Assembly: GCA_903821605.1 (NCBI GenBank)
Contig: CAIJLZ010000011.1
Coordinates: 124,001-188,000 of the forward strand
Source of the DNA: an uncultured Sphingomonadales bacterium
Lineage (GTDB): Bacteria > Pseudomonadota > Alphaproteobacteria > Sphingomonadales > Sphingomonadaceae
DNA: 64,000 nt
Direction of reading: 5' to 3'
Below the pieces are notes generated by a model, which saw only the letters and a program-made list of their open reading frames with translations, had not been told where the DNA came from and did no database searches. A program made the position numbers and the translations under genes. Positions 48,516-58,298 of this stretch are shown here, one piece after another (positions within the stretch are counted from its first letter, which is position 1; every line of letters starts with the position of its first letter).

Positions 48516-49805
48516 TCAATCCTCGAACGGGTCTCGGACCAAGATCGTATCTTCCCGCTCGGGCGAAGTCGAGACCAGTGCGACAGGGCACTGGATCAAT
48601 TCTTCGACGCGCCGAATATATTTGATCGCCTGTGCGGGCAGATCGGCCCAGCTCCGCGCGCCAGCGGTCGATTCCGACCAACCCGGCATGTCCTCGTAAA
48701 TCGGTTCGACCCGCGCCTGATCAGAGGCATGCGGCGGCAGATAGTCATAGGTCTTGCCGTCGAGCTTGTAGCCGGTGCAGATCCTGAGCGTTTCGAAGCC
48801 GTCGAGCACGTCCAGCTTGGTCAGCGCAATGCCGGTGATGCCCGACACGGCCGCCGACTGGCGCACCAGCACCGCATCGAACCAGCCGCAGCGGCGCTTG
48901 CGACCGGTCACGGTGCCGAATTCATGGCCCCGCTCGCCAAGACGCTGGCCGATGTCATTTTCCAACTCGGTCGGGAACGGGCCTGATCCGACGCGGGTGG
49001 TATAGGCCTTGACGATGCCCAGCACGAAACCGACCGATGACGGGCCAAGGCCCGAACCGCCAGACGCCGTGCCCGCAATGGTGTTAGACGAAGTCACGAA
49101 CGGATAGGTGCCGTGATCGACATCGAGCAGCACGCCCTGCGCGCCTTCGAACAGGATGCGCTTGCCCTGCTTGCGGGCCTCGTTGAGCGAGACCCAGACG
49201 GGCTTGGCATAAGGCAGCAGGAAATCGGCGATCTCGCGCAGCTCCGCAACGACAGCGGCACGGTCGATCGGGGGATGACCAAAACCGGCACGCAGCGCGT
49301 CGTGGTGCGCGCAAATACGGTCGAGTTGCGGCTCCAAATCGTCAAGATGCGCCAGATCGCACACCCGGATCGAGCGGCGGCCCACCTTGTCTTCATAAGC
49401 CGGGCCGATGCCACGACGGGTAGTGCCGATCTTGCCCGCGCCCGATGCGTCTTCGCGCAGGCCGTCAAGGTCACGGTGGAACGGCAGGATCAACGGCGCG
49501 GTTTCGGCGACGTGGAGATTATCCGGGGAGATAGTCACGCCTTGGCCCGCCAGCTTCGTCACCTCGTCGCGGAAATGCCAGGGATCAAGCACGATGCCAT
49601 TGCCGATGACCGACAACGTGCCGCGCACGATCCCCGAGGGCAGCAGCGAGAGCTTGTAGGTCGTGCCATCGACGACCAGCGTATGGCCCGCATTGTGACC
49701 ACCCTGAAAACGGACGACGACATCGGCGCGGCTGGCGAGCCAGTCAACGATCTTGCCCTTGCCCTCATCGCCCCACTGGGCACCAATCACGGTAACATTC
49801 GCCAT
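48516..49805 (-). CDS. purA: adenylosuccinate synthetase
   Basis: This 429-aa GTP-dependent enzyme converts IMP to adenylosuccinate in AMP synthesis. It has the GTP-binding loop [17 protein letters not shown], the GGHNAGHT signature with the catalytic His, and [23 protein letters not shown] in outline. It follows hisZ by 6 bases. Confidence 0.97.
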   Translation of the reverse strand: MANVTVIGAQWGDEGKGKIVDWLASRADVVVRFQGGHNAGHTLVVDGTTYKLSLLPSGIVRGTLSVIGNGIVLDPWHFRDEVTKLAGQGVTISPDNLHVAETAPLILPFHRDLDGLREDASGAGKIGTTRRGIGPAYEDKVGRRSIRVCDLAHLDDLEPQLDRICAHHDALRAGFGHPPIDRAAVVAELREIADFLLPYAKPVWVSLNEARKQGKRILFEGAQGVLLDVDHGTYPFVTSSNTIAGTASGGSGLGPSSVGFVLGIVKAYTTRVGSGPFPTELENDIGQRLGERGHEFGTVTGRKRRCGWFDAVLVRQSAAVSGITGIALTKLDVLDGFETLRICTGYKLDGKTYDYLPPHASDQARVEPIYEDMPGWSESTAGARSWADLPAQAIKYIRRVEELIQCPVALVSTSPEREDTILVRDPFED

Positions 49806-49811
49806 GGTTGT

Positions 49812-50894
49812 TCAGTCTTTCTTGGTCGAGACGGGCTGGCCGTCGCTCAGAATATGGGTACAGATCTGGGCTTGCGCGCTATCGTCGGCGGATAGTGCCG
49901 CAACCGTCACCCAGCCTTGGGCGCGCAGCCCGGCCGCATCCGCCGCCGGGGTACCATAAGGCAGGAACAGCCGCCGCCGGTCGCCACGCGCCAGCCCGGC
50001 ATCAATCAGCGGGTCGATATAGGCCGAGAAGCCAACCGCCGGTTCCGTGCCATTGCGATAAGTGCCGCCCCGCCCAATCTCGCCAATGCAAATCGGCGCA
50101 TAGATCGAGAAGCCAAGCCAGCTCTGATAATCAAAGCCATGCAATTCGGTGGGGTCCAGCGTGATGACAATGTCGTCCGGCAGCAACGCGACGATCGCCT
50201 CGATCCGTTGCAGCCGATCCGCCAGCAATCCCGAGCCATCGAACGCCCGCAACCGGGAAATCGCCTCTTCAACCGGCCCTGCCGCCTCGATCAGTGGCGC
50301 ATAGGCCGCTGGCACATCGGCGACATCCTTGGCATCAAGCCGCGACTTAAGCTGGGCGACATCATCGACCGGCAACGGGCCAGCGGCCAGCAGATCGACA
50401 AGGTCCGGCAAATTGAGGTCAAGCGTGATGTTGGTGACGCCCGCAGCCTTCAGGCCATCAATCGCGGCATTGATGATTTCCGCCACCGCCGCGACCGAAT
50501 CAAGGCCGATCAGTTCGGCACCCACCTGCATCATCTCGCGTTCCGGACGCAGTTGCGACGCCTTCAGCTTCACCACCGGCCCACCATAAGACAGGCGGAC
50601 GGGGCGCGGATGATGCCCCATGCGGCTGGTGGCGATCCGGCCAATCTGGCCAGTGATATCGGAACGCACCGCCATCGTCTCACCCGAGGCGGGATCGACG
50701 AAACGCAGCAATTCGCGCCCGCTCACCTGCAATCCGGCGGTGAGCGTCGCTTCGAATTCCGCCAAGGGCGGCTGCACCCGTTCATAGCCATAGCCGGCCA
50801 CAGTATCGAGGATAGCACGCACGAGACGGGCCGAGGCATCAGCCTCGGGCGGCAGGCGGTCACGAAAGCCGGTGGGCAGCAGGGCGTTGGTCAT
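49812..50894 (-). CDS. hisZ: ATP phosphoribosyltransferase regulatory subunit
   Basis: This 360-aa class II synthetase-like paralogue activates the short form of HisG in histidine synthesis. It starts LLPTGFRDRLPPEADASARLV and keeps histidyl-tRNA-synthetase-like motif 2 (LRFVDPASGETMAVRSDITGQIGRIA in outline) without a full aminoacylation site. It is between serA and purA; hisG is not in the window. Confidence 0.9.
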   Translation of the reverse strand: MTNALLPTGFRDRLPPEADASARLVRAILDTVAGYGYERVQPPLAEFEATLTAGLQVSGRELLRFVDPASGETMAVRSDITGQIGRIATSRMGHHPRPVRLSYGGPVVKLKASQLRPEREMMQVGAELIGLDSVAAVAEIINAAIDGLKAAGVTNITLDLNLPDLVDLLAAGPLPVDDVAQLKSRLDAKDVADVPAAYAPLIEAAGPVEEAISRLRAFDGSGLLADRLQRIEAIVALLPDDIVITLDPTELHGFDYQSWLGFSIYAPICIGEIGRGGTYRNGTEPAVGFSAYIDPLIDAGLARGDRRRLFLPYGTPAADAAGLRAQGWVTVAALSADDSAQAQICTHILSDGQPVSTKKD

Positions 50895-50958
50895 AGCGGG
50901 GGCCTTTTAGCAGCTTCAGGCCAAAGGGGAACCTCCGGCATGAAGCTGCACTCTCAGG

Positions 50959-52542
50959 TCAGAATTTAAGCGCTTTGACGGTCTTCACGCCCGGCATTTT
51001 GCTGGCTTCGGCCAGCACGCTTTCCGGGATCGCCGAGTCCATCGACAACAGCAGGATCGCCTCGCCACCTGCCGAACGACGGCCCAAATGGAAGGTGCCA
51101 ATGTTCAGGCCAGCCTGACCAAGCAACGAACCAACCCGGCCGATGAAGCCCGGCGCATCTTCGTTGACGATATAGAGCATGTCGCCGTCGAGATCGGCTT
51201 CCACCTTGATGCCGAACATTTCGACCAGACGCGGCTCGCCATTGCCGAACAACGTACCGGCGACCGACTTCTGACCATCGGCCGTCTGCACGGTAACCCG
51301 CACCAGCGTATGATAATCGCCTTCACGGTCATGGCGGACTTCACGCACGTCAAGACCGCGTTCCTTGGCCATGAACGGCGCGTTGACCATGTTCACCGTG
51401 TCCGAATAGCGGCGCATCAAGCCTGCCAGCACCGCAGCGGTGATCGGCTTGATGTTGAGCTGGGCAGCGGCGCCTTCGACTTCGACATCGATTTTGGTCA
51501 GGCTGTCATGCGCGAGTTGGCCGACGAGCGAACCCAGCTTTTCGGCAAGTGCCATATACGGCTTCAGCTTCGGCGCTTCCTCGGCGGACAGCGACGGCAT
51601 GTTGAGCGCGTTGGTGACGCCCCCATTGACGAGATAATCGGCCATCTGCTCGGCGACCTGCAGCGCGACATTGACCTGCGCTTCGGTGGTCGACGCCCCA
51701 AGATGCGGGGTGCAGATGAAGTTCGGCGTGCCGAACAGCGGCGATTCCTTGGCCGGTTCAGTCACAAACACGTCCAGCGCCGCGCCCGCGACCTGGCCGC
51801 TATCCAGCGCATCCTTAAGCGCCGCCTCATCGACCAGACCGCCACGCGCGCAGTTGATAATGCGCACGCCCTTTTTGCACTTGGCGATGTTTTCGCGGCT
51901 CAGGATGTTGCGGGTCTGATCCGTCAGCGGCGTGTGCAGCGTGATGAAATCCGCCTTGGCAAGCAGCGTATCGAGATCAGCCTTTTCCACGCCCATTTCA
52001 ACCGCGCGTTCGGCGGTCAGGAACGGGTCGAAGGCGACGACCTTCATCTTCAGCCCGAGCGCACGGCTGGCGACGATCGAACCGATATTGCCCGCGCCGA
52101 TCAGGCCGAGCGTCTTGCCGGTGACCTCGACGCCCATGAAGCGGTTCTTTTCCCACTTGCCGGCCTGGGTCGATACATCGGCTTCCGGGATCTGGCGGGC
52201 CAGCGCGAACATCAACGCAATCGCATGTTCGGCGGTGGTGATCGAGTTGCCGAACGGGGTGTTCATCACCACCACGCCCTTGGACGAGGCAGCAGGAATG
52301 TCGACATTGTCAACGCCGATACCGGCGCGGCCGATCACCTTGAGGTTCGGAGCGGCGGCCAAAATTTCCTTGGTGACGCGGGTCGATGAGCGGATCGCGA
52401 GGCCCTGATATTGGCCGATGATAGCGATCAGCTCTTCCGGGGTCTTGCCGGTGATGACGTCCACGTCGCAGCCGCGTTCAGCGAAGATCTTGGCGGCATT
52501 GGGGTCCATCTTGTCGGAAATCAGAACTTTGGGCTTGGTCAT
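50959..52542 (-). CDS. serA: D-3-phosphoglycerate dehydrogenase
   Basis: This 527-aa long-form PGDH does the first step of serine synthesis. It has the NAD-binding GLIGAGNIGSIVASRALGLKM in outline, the catalytic Arg/Glu/His region (NCARGGLVDEAAL, HLGASTTEAQ), an intervening domain and a C-terminal ACT domain (DAPGFIGRVGSLLGQAGLNIGTFHLGR in outline) for serine feedback. It follows serC by 136 bases in the same direction. Confidence 0.96.
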   Translation of the reverse strand: MTKPKVLISDKMDPNAAKIFAERGCDVDVITGKTPEELIAIIGQYQGLAIRSSTRVTKEILAAAPNLKVIGRAGIGVDNVDIPAASSKGVVVMNTPFGNSITTAEHAIALMFALARQIPEADVSTQAGKWEKNRFMGVEVTGKTLGLIGAGNIGSIVASRALGLKMKVVAFDPFLTAERAVEMGVEKADLDTLLAKADFITLHTPLTDQTRNILSRENIAKCKKGVRIINCARGGLVDEAALKDALDSGQVAGAALDVFVTEPAKESPLFGTPNFICTPHLGASTTEAQVNVALQVAEQMADYLVNGGVTNALNMPSLSAEEAPKLKPYMALAEKLGSLVGQLAHDSLTKIDVEVEGAAAQLNIKPITAAVLAGLMRRYSDTVNMVNAPFMAKERGLDVREVRHDREGDYHTLVRVTVQTADGQKSVAGTLFGNGEPRLVEMFGIKVEADLDGDMLYIVNEDAPGFIGRVGSLLGQAGLNIGTFHLGRRSAGGEAILLLSMDSAIPESVLAEASKMPGVKTVKALKF

Positions 52543-52642
52543 GTGATCATTCCTTCCCTGTGCGTCACCCCCGCTTGCGGCAGAGATCCAGACAGCTTGA
52601 AGCCGCGATATGGTGAACCGGCTTCATCCTTGTGCATCTGAA

Positions 52643-52660
52643 TTCCCGCCCGTGCGGGAA
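52643..52660. repeat. small palindromic repeat between serA and serC
   Basis: TTCCCGC-CCGT-GCGGGAA is followed by TGAC, a motif (GCGGGAATGAC) often found in intergenic repeats of alphaproteobacteria. A half-copy, GTCATTCCCGC, is at 10301-10311 at the pheS start. Confidence 0.6.
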
Positions 52661-52678
52661 TGACATCATCTCAAAAAA

Positions 52679-53806
52679 TCAGGCGGTTTTCAGTTCAGCC
52701 CAGGCCCAATCGAGCCACGGACCCAGCGCCTCGATATCGGCGGTGTTGACGGTCGCACCGCACCACACGCGCAGACCAGCCGGGGCATCGCGATAGCCCG
52801 CGATGTCATAGGCCGCGTCTTCCTTTTCGAGCAGGCCAGCGAACTTCTTGATGAAGTCGGCATCGGCGCCCTCAACATTGAGGCAGACCGAGGTGGTCGA
52901 GCGGATCGCCGGATCCGCCGCAAGATGGCCAAGCCAGCTCCGCGCCTGCACAATCTTGTCGAGTGCGGCGGCATTGGCGTTGGAACGCGCCTTCAGCCCT
53001 TCAAGCCCGCCCACCGACTTCGCCCATTCAAGCGCGAAGATCACATCTTCAACCGCGAGCATCGACGGGGTGTTGATCGTCTCGCCCTTGAAAATGCCTT
53101 CGGACAGCTTGCCCTTGGACACCAGACGGAAGACCTTTGGCAGCGGCCAGGCCGGGGTGTAGCTCTCCAACCGCTCGACAGCACGCGGGCCGAGGATGAG
53201 CACGCCATGCGCCCCCTCGCCGCCCAGCACCTTCTGCCACGAGAAGGTCACGACATCGAGCTTGTCCCACGGCATGTCATAAGCAAACACCGCCGAGGTC
53301 GCATCGCAGAAGGTCAGGCCTTCACGGTCATCGGCGATCCAGTCGCCATTCGGCACGCGGGCGCCCGAGGTGGTGCCGTTCCAGGTGAAGACCACGTCAT
53401 CCTTGAAGTTGACGGCCGAGAGATCGGGAATTTCGCCATAGGGCGCGTTCAGCACCGTGGCATTGAGCTTGAGCTGCTTGTTGACGTCCGTCACCCAGCC
53501 TTCGCCGAAGCTTTCCCATGCCATCATCGTGACACCGCGGGCCCCCAACATGGTCCACAGCGCCATTTCAACCGCTCCGGTATCTGAGCCCGGCACAATG
53601 CCGATGCGATGGGTGTCGGGCACGCCGAGCACTTCGCGGGTCAGGTCGATGGCGAGTTGGAGGCGCGCCTTGCCGATCTTGGCGCGGTGCGAGCGGCCCA
53701 GCGATTCGGTTGCGAGCTTGGAAGCGTCCCAGCCCGGCGGCTTGGCGCAGGGACCGGAAGAAAAGAACGGACGCGCCGGTTTGGCGGCGGGTTTGGTAAC
53801 AGTCAT
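52679..53806 (-). CDS. serC: phosphoserine aminotransferase
   Basis: This 375-aa PLP enzyme makes phosphoserine from phosphohydroxypyruvate. It starts with [17 protein letters not shown], has [17 protein letters not shown] in outline, the PLP-lysine in [17 protein letters not shown] and the C-terminal [18 protein letters not shown]. This is the longer alphaproteobacterial type. AGGAGAAG precedes the ATG. It heads serC-serA and may carry a structured leader. Confidence 0.95.
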   Translation of the reverse strand: MTVTKPAAKPARPFFSSGPCAKPPGWDASKLATESLGRSHRAKIGKARLQLAIDLTREVLGVPDTHRIGIVPGSDTGAVEMALWTMLGARGVTMMAWESFGEGWVTDVNKQLKLNATVLNAPYGEIPDLSAVNFKDDVVFTWNGTTSGARVPNGDWIADDREGLTFCDATSAVFAYDMPWDKLDVVTFSWQKVLGGEGAHGVLILGPRAVERLESYTPAWPLPKVFRLVSKGKLSEGIFKGETINTPSMLAVEDVIFALEWAKSVGGLEGLKARSNANAAALDKIVQARSWLGHLAADPAIRSTTSVCLNVEGADADFIKKFAGLLEKEDAAYDIAGYRDAPAGLRVWCGATVNTADIEALGPWLDWAWAELKTA

Positions 53807-53825
53807 GTCATGCTTCTCCTTACAG

Positions 53826-53867
53826 AGAGCTGCGCGGCGTTGGGACCGCGTGGCCCGGGGCTGCTCA
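53826..53867 (-). ncRNA. candidate serC RNA motif
   Basis: The serC 5' region has closing arms GAGC/GCTC around CCCCGGGCC and a CGCGG-N8-CCGCG hairpin, ending about 20 bases before the start codon. Alphaproteobacteria carry a conserved structured motif at this place before serC; the match is from memory of its general form, so it is tentative. Confidence 0.4.
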
Positions 53868-54120
53868 TAAGGGAATGCAACCGAATGTCAAATGCGGATA
53901 AGGCCTTGCGGCTCTCATCTTATTGCCCGATCCCCCCTCGCAAATCATAGAGGTATTATAATACCTCACAGCAAAAGGGCCGTTTTTCTTGACTTTCAGC
54001 AGGTCAAACGTCAAAGGAGCGCATCGCCGCCGTCTGGATTCGTCCGGGCGGCCTGATTTTTTACGTCGCATCGCGGCTCGGTCCCTACCGATACGCGGTC
54101 AACCATGAGGGTCAAGAGCC
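53868..54120. other. divergent promoter region serC / rplM
   Basis: This stretch, together with the serC leader, fills a 314-base gap between divergent genes. It contains an AT-rich tract (53,941-53,990) that could hold the rplM promoter. The 68-aa minus-strand frame across it has no family features and is not called. Confidence 0.4.
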
Positions 54121-54600
54121 ATGAAGGCGCTGTTGAAGACCACCAAGTCGGCCAAGCCGGCCGAGGTCGAAAAAAAGTGGCATCTGATTGATGCCGAGGG
54201 CTTGGTCGTCGGCCGTGTTGCCACGATCATCGCCAATATTCTGCGCGGCAAGCATAAGCCGAGCTTCACCCCGCACGTCGATTGCGGTGACAATGTCATC
54301 GTCATCAACGCGGACAAGGTGCGCTTCACCGGCAACAAGCTGAAGCAGAAGGTCTATTATCGCCACACCGGTTACGCCGGCGGCATCAAGGGCATTACTG
54401 CTGGCAAGGTGCTGGAAGGTCGCTTCCCGGAGCGCGTGCTTGAAAAGGCCATCGAACGCATGATCCCGCGCGGTCCGCTCGGTCGTCAGCAGATGCGCAA
54501 CCTGCGTCTCTATTCGGGTGCCGAGCATCCGCATGAAGGCCAGAACCCGGAAGTCCTCGATATCGCGGCCATGAACCGCAAGAACAAGGTGGGTGCATAA
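54121..54600 (+). CDS. rplM: 50S ribosomal protein L13
   Basis: This 159-aa L13 has [36 protein letters not shown] and [11 protein letters not shown], which are family signatures. Its TAA overlaps the rpsI ATG by one base, the usual rplM-rpsI coupling. Confidence 0.97.
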   Translation: MKALLKTTKSAKPAEVEKKWHLIDAEGLVVGRVATIIANILRGKHKPSFTPHVDCGDNVIVINADKVRFTGNKLKQKVYYRHTGYAGGIKGITAGKVLEGRFPERVLEKAIERMIPRGPLGRQQMRNLRLYSGAEHPHEGQNPEVLDIAAMNRKNKVGA

Positions 54601-55145
54601 TGTCCGATACCCGTCAGTCCCTCGCCGACCTGGCCTCGCTGACCGGCGCTGCTGCTGCCGCTCCGGCTGCGCCGGAAGCCGCTGGTGAAGTTGCCGCTCC
54701 GATCGTGGCAGCTCCGGCCGCCCCGACCGCCCCGCTGCGTGAACGCGAAGTCGACGCGCTCGGCCGTTCCTACGCCACCGGCCGCCGCAAGGACGCCGTT
54801 GCTCGCGTATGGATCAAGCCGGGCACCGGCCGCATCATCGTCAACGGTCGTGACTCGGTCACCTATTTCGCACGTCCGACGCTGCGTCTCGTCATCAACC
54901 AGCCGTTCGCCGTCACCGACCGCGAAGGCCAGTATGACGTGTTCTGCACCGTAAAGGGCGGCGGTCTCTCCGGTCAGGCCGGCGCGGTGAAGCATGGCAT
55001 CAGCCAGGCGCTCACCAAGTACGAACCGGTGCTGCGCGCCCCGGTCAAGGCCGCTGGCTTCCTGACCCGCGATAGCCGCGTCGTTGAACGTAAGAAGTAC
55101 GGCAAGGCCAAGGCCCGTCGTAGCTTCCAGTTCTCGAAGCGTTAA
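54600..55145 (+). CDS. rpsI: 30S ribosomal protein S9
   Basis: This 181-aa S9 has an alphaproteobacterial Ala/Pro-rich N-terminal extension of about 45 residues, then [37 protein letters not shown] and the terminal [11 protein letters not shown] that reaches the P-site tRNA. It is the last core gene before the accessory region. Confidence 0.97.
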   Translation: MSDTRQSLADLASLTGAAAAAPAAPEAAGEVAAPIVAAPAAPTAPLREREVDALGRSYATGRRKDAVARVWIKPGTGRIIVNGRDSVTYFARPTLRLVINQPFAVTDREGQYDVFCTVKGGGLSGQAGAVKHGISQALTKYEPVLRAPVKAAGFLTRDSRVVERKKYGKAKARRSFQFSKR

Positions 55146-55179
55146 ATTTTTTTACGCTTCAAACTGACACAAAGCATTG

Positions 55180-55217
55180 GAAACGCTGGGAATTTACTTT
55201 CCCAGCGTTTCTTTTTT
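55180..55217 (+). terminator. rpsI terminator
   Basis: A perfect 13-base stem GAAACGCTGGGAA / TTCCCAGCGTTTC with loop TTTACT is followed by six T. It marks the last clearly core feature before the island. Confidence 0.93.
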
Positions 55218-55230
55218 GGCCGGTACAAAT

Positions 55231-55312
55231 CTTGTACAAGTCGGCTTTCGATAGACGAAACATAACTGCGGGCGTACGTTTCTTGTACAAAGGAAACGTG
55301 CTGGACGTACGC
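55231..55312. promoter_or_regulatory. nested palindromes before the integrase
   Basis: CTTGTACAAG (55231-55240) is a perfect palindrome. A second TTGTACAA (55283-55290) lies at the centre of GTTTC/GAAAC arms and a wider perfect GCGTACGT (55272-55279) / ACGTACGC (55305-55312) pair that ends just before the integrase ATG. The layout fits a repressor or recombination-factor site; which one cannot be told from sequence. Confidence 0.55.
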
Positions 55313-55314
55313 AG

Positions 55315-56718
55315 ATGGGGCAGAGATTTAACAACAGGGTCGAGCTAAAGGGCGGGGAAATAATCCTTTTCAACCGCGATGGTGCCAAAAAGCCCATCTG
55401 GCATATGCGCATCCACATTCGCGGTATGCATGATCTGGATGGCAGAAAATTTTCGCACATCCAGGAAACCACAGGCGAGCTAGACTTAGACGAGGCAAAG
55501 CGCATTGCACTCGACAGGTACGACCAGCTGAAACTGCGCACCCGAAACAAGCAACCTGCCAAATCCATCGCTTTCGCCGCCTACTACGAACGCTGGTGGG
55601 GCAAACGTGTAGGTGAGCTTGAAGCTGCTTGGAAAAACAAGGGTCGCACAGGCAAATGCGCTCGCATCACGTGGTACGAAAAACAGAGCCAACGCTACTG
55701 GCTACCTTACTTCGGCAAGCACAGTTTTGAGGACATGACGCAGGCGCTGGTGAATGGCTACTGGCAGTGGCGCATGGCATATTGGGCGAACAGGGACACA
55801 AAAGAGCGTAAGCGTTTCGGCAATCATGCGCTCACGCCCTCTAAAAAGACGCTGGACATGGAACAGAGCGCCCTGCGCGAGGTGTTCAAATGGGCAGTTG
55901 CTGAACAGCTAACAACGTTTCAGCCCGTCATCGAACATCCTTATACCCGCAAGGGCATCGCAGCAAAGCGCAGGCCCAGCTTGGACGCGGATGAGTTGAA
56001 GACGCTGCATACGTACATGGACAAGTGGGTACGCGGCGAAGGCAAAAACGACAAGCTACCCAAAGCCCGCGTAAATTCACGCCACCTATATCAGCGCCAA
56101 CTGCTGCGGCTTTATCTGCAATGGATTGAAGGCACGGGGATGCGCACTGGTGAGGTGCTACTTCTCAAACATGCTGACATAAAGTCTGAACGCACCGAGC
56201 TTTACGAGCAGCAAGTGCTCAAAATTTCCGTGTCTAGCCAAACCAAAACTGGCGCTCGCACTGTCATAAGCAACCCGTCAGTCGTCAGCACCTACGCCGA
56301 GCTATGCGAGCTGACAGGGCATACTAGCGCCGACGATTGGCTGTTTTGTGATCAGAAGGGCAAGCAGGCCAAGGGCTTTTTCAAAACGCTGCCGCAGATG
56401 CTGAAAGAGGCAGGAGTGGCAACCGACGCACATGGCGACAAGCGCACGGCTTATAGCTTCCGCCACGTTTACGCCGAGGGACGCTTTGCAGCCATCGGCT
56501 TCAATCCCATAGCTCTCGATCTAATCGCTACCAACATGGGCACGGGCAGACAAAGCTTGGAAAATCACTACATTCGTCGCGGCATTATCACTGACCCTGA
56601 CGCACTTATCGCAGAACGTAGCTTGGGCAAAACTGGAAAAGGGCAGAAGGGCGGGAGGAGTGAACGCGAACGCGGCAACGACGAAAAGCGAAAGCGTGAG
56701 GAGCGCGGGCAACACTAG
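55315..56718 (+). CDS. tyrosine recombinase / phage-type integrase
   Basis: This 467-aa site-specific recombinase probably moves the island that begins here. An N-terminal SAM-like DNA-binding part (about residues 85-200) precedes the catalytic domain with Arg277 in GTGMRTGEV, Arg383 in AYSFRHVY and nucleophile Tyr419 in LENHYIRRG. The usual H-x-x-R box reads Y-S-F-R and the second His position is not obvious (NMGTGRQS), so it belongs to a divergent branch. The Lys/Arg-rich tail is low complexity. It lies 170 bases after rpsI, with palindromes at its start. Confidence 0.88.
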   Translation: MGQRFNNRVELKGGEIILFNRDGAKKPIWHMRIHIRGMHDLDGRKFSHIQETTGELDLDEAKRIALDRYDQLKLRTRNKQPAKSIAFAAYYERWWGKRVGELEAAWKNKGRTGKCARITWYEKQSQRYWLPYFGKHSFEDMTQALVNGYWQWRMAYWANRDTKERKRFGNHALTPSKKTLDMEQSALREVFKWAVAEQLTTFQPVIEHPYTRKGIAAKRRPSLDADELKTLHTYMDKWVRGEGKNDKLPKARVNSRHLYQRQLLRLYLQWIEGTGMRTGEVLLLKHADIKSERTELYEQQVLKISVSSQTKTGARTVISNPSVVSTYAELCELTGHTSADDWLFCDQKGKQAKGFFKTLPQMLKEAGVATDAHGDKRTAYSFRHVYAEGRFAAIGFNPIALDLIATNMGTGRQSLENHYIRRGIITDPDALIAERSLGKTGKGQKGGRSERERGNDEKRKREERGQH

Positions 56719-56797
56719 CAGTGAAATTGGCGCCTAATCTGCGTTTTAAGCAGTTGCACAGCGCGAAAATGCGTTAGACACACAATTATAACTGCGC

Positions 56798-57148
56798 TCA
56801 ACGTAGCGTTTGTGCACACATGTTGAGCCCGCCGCTCATCGGCTCACAATTCAACCCGCACTCATAATCAGCTTTGACCGTTTTACCCGCGAGAGTTCGT
56901 TCCTCTAGATAGCGGATCGCAGTCTGTGCCGACGAACGGCATTGCTCCAAGGATTCAAATTTCCCCATCGGGATACTTACAACAAGTGCGTCTTTGTCAG
57001 GGTAGACCCATCCCTGCCATTGATCTTGCGCACCCAACTTATCGCAACCAGATAGCGATAAAGCAGATAATATAGCCACACCTGCACCAAGCATCCTGCT
57101 GTAGGTCTTATTGCGGATTACGACTGACAGGGGGTTAACTTTTCTCAT
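56798..57148 (-). CDS. putative lipoprotein, function unknown
   Basis: This ~116-aa protein has a hydrophobic N-terminal segment ending in the lipobox LSLSGC followed by DKLG, so it should be lipid-anchored. Cysteines in ECGLNCEP and MCAQ may form disulfides. The ATG at 57148 is preferred to 57214; it overlaps the upstream HEPN-like gene by 14 bases. No family is recognised. Confidence 0.6.
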   Translation of the reverse strand: MRKVNPLSVVIRNKTYSRMLGAGVAILSALSLSGCDKLGAQDQWQGWVYPDKDALVVSIPMGKFESLEQCRSSAQTAIRYLEERTLAGKTVKADYECGLNCEPMSGGLNMCAQTLR

Positions 57149-57902
57149 AACTATGCATCCCGAATTCCGGACCGTTTTGCTCAAGCTTTTGCCAATCAAA
57201 TTTATAACGCTCATTTTGAGGCCAATTGTCTGGATATATCACCCTGAAATATCCCCCAATGGCCTCCTGCGAATTGTCTTTTGAATAACCACTAATTCCT
57301 AAGCAGCTATCACGCGGTGAAAAATCTTCGTCACGGAACTGCGCAGCCAACAATGCCGACAAACCGGCCAGAGCGTCAACTAAGGCACCAAAGTTAGCAG
57401 CTTGAAAAGCAGTGTGGCGATCATGCTTGGCCTTGTTATATGCTCTATACCAGTGCGGGGAAATACAATTTTCATCCGCATTTTTAAACTCTTTGAATGG
57501 CCACCTTATGCCATTTTTGCCATCCCAAAATGGCACCTTCACTCGATAATCTGACAATTTATGGGTAGCATCAACTTTATGGAAATCACGGACACCTTGA
57601 ATTTGCCGCTTATACCCATTCTCTTTCAGGATGGCTTTGAAGTTTGCCTCTACCTCGATGCAAACCCTTACAAGCAGCTCATGCGTCCGGTACGAGTAGG
57701 TTCGCTCATTTAAATCTGCATTACTGATGTAGTCCGTTAGTGATATGAAGTCCTTCAATATCAGTAAATATGCATGCACATAACGTTCTGCATTTTCTGC
57801 ATATCCGGGATGCGTCACGTATCGCCCATTACCGCTATCAGCATACGAGCCATCAGCCAGCTGCCTAACTGTCCGCTTATATGGCCTGTCAACACCCACC
57901 AT
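57135..57902 (-). CDS. HEPN-like protein, function unknown
   Basis: This 255-aa soluble protein is mostly helical by composition. The stretch SPHWYRAYNKAKHDRHTAF contains Arg153-x6-His160, the R-x4-6-H signature of HEPN ribonuclease-like domains, and the W-x2-YN-x2-KHDR arrangement is shared by many uncharacterised mobile-island proteins. It has lower GC than the core genes. A role as an RNase toxin or defence component is a guess from the motif. Confidence 0.5.
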   Translation of the reverse strand: MVGVDRPYKRTVRQLADGSYADSGNGRYVTHPGYAENAERYVHAYLLILKDFISLTDYISNADLNERTYSYRTHELLVRVCIEVEANFKAILKENGYKRQIQGVRDFHKVDATHKLSDYRVKVPFWDGKNGIRWPFKEFKNADENCISPHWYRAYNKAKHDRHTAFQAANFGALVDALAGLSALLAAQFRDEDFSPRDSCLGISGYSKDNSQEAIGGYFRVIYPDNWPQNERYKFDWQKLEQNGPEFGMHSYEKS

Positions 57903-58148
57903 CGCATCCCATCCAACCGTTGGTGGTCACGGGCTTACAGTAGAAATCGGCTTAGGTCCAAACTCACAGCTCGGTCTTGCAGGGCTACAATGAGATGATA
58001 TCTCTGAATTTCTGAGTTATCGGCTTCATTGAGCCTGCAAAGACCCGATTAAGCCCCTGACAGAAAGAGATTTGGTCTCTCTTCGGTAGACCGGGTCAAT
58101 GGGCTGAAACTACGCTGCCAGCATCGGAAACGATGTTGGAGTATGAGA
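57903..58148. other. 246-base gap with hairpins
   Basis: No gene is seen. AGAGATTTGGTCTCT and GGTCT-N9-AGACC (58,068-58,092) offer two alternative, mutually exclusive small hairpins upstream of the following small genes. Confidence 0.35.
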
Positions 58149-58298
58149 ATGAAGCAGTATCGACTTTGGGTTCGCATTAGCCCCTACCAGACCACCCACA
58201 CCATCATCACCGCCGAAAACGACTACGCTGCCAAGCAGCTCGGTGAAGCCATGTTCGGCAAGGGCAACGTGCTCAATTGGACGAGGGCCAGCCAATGA
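58149..58298 (+). CDS. 49-aa small protein upstream of DUF3768
   Basis: This short frame begins MKQYRLWVRISPYQTTHTII and continues with AENDYAAKQLGEAMFGKGNV. Its TGA overlaps the ATG of the DUF3768 gene (ATGA), a sign of coupled translation. The beginning resembles a small beta-alpha-beta fold of mobile-element proteins. The function is unknown. Confidence 0.6.
   Translation: MKQYRLWVRISPYQTTHTIITAENDYAAKQLGEAMFGKGNVLNWTRASQ

Noticed and set aside
53865-54071. 68-aa minus-strand frame between serC and rplM
   Set aside because: It has no Shine-Dalgarno or family features, and it overlaps the likely promoters and serC leader.
55194-55568. 124-aa minus-strand frame over the integrase start
   Set aside because: It runs through the rpsI terminator and the palindromes and is antisense to the integrase.
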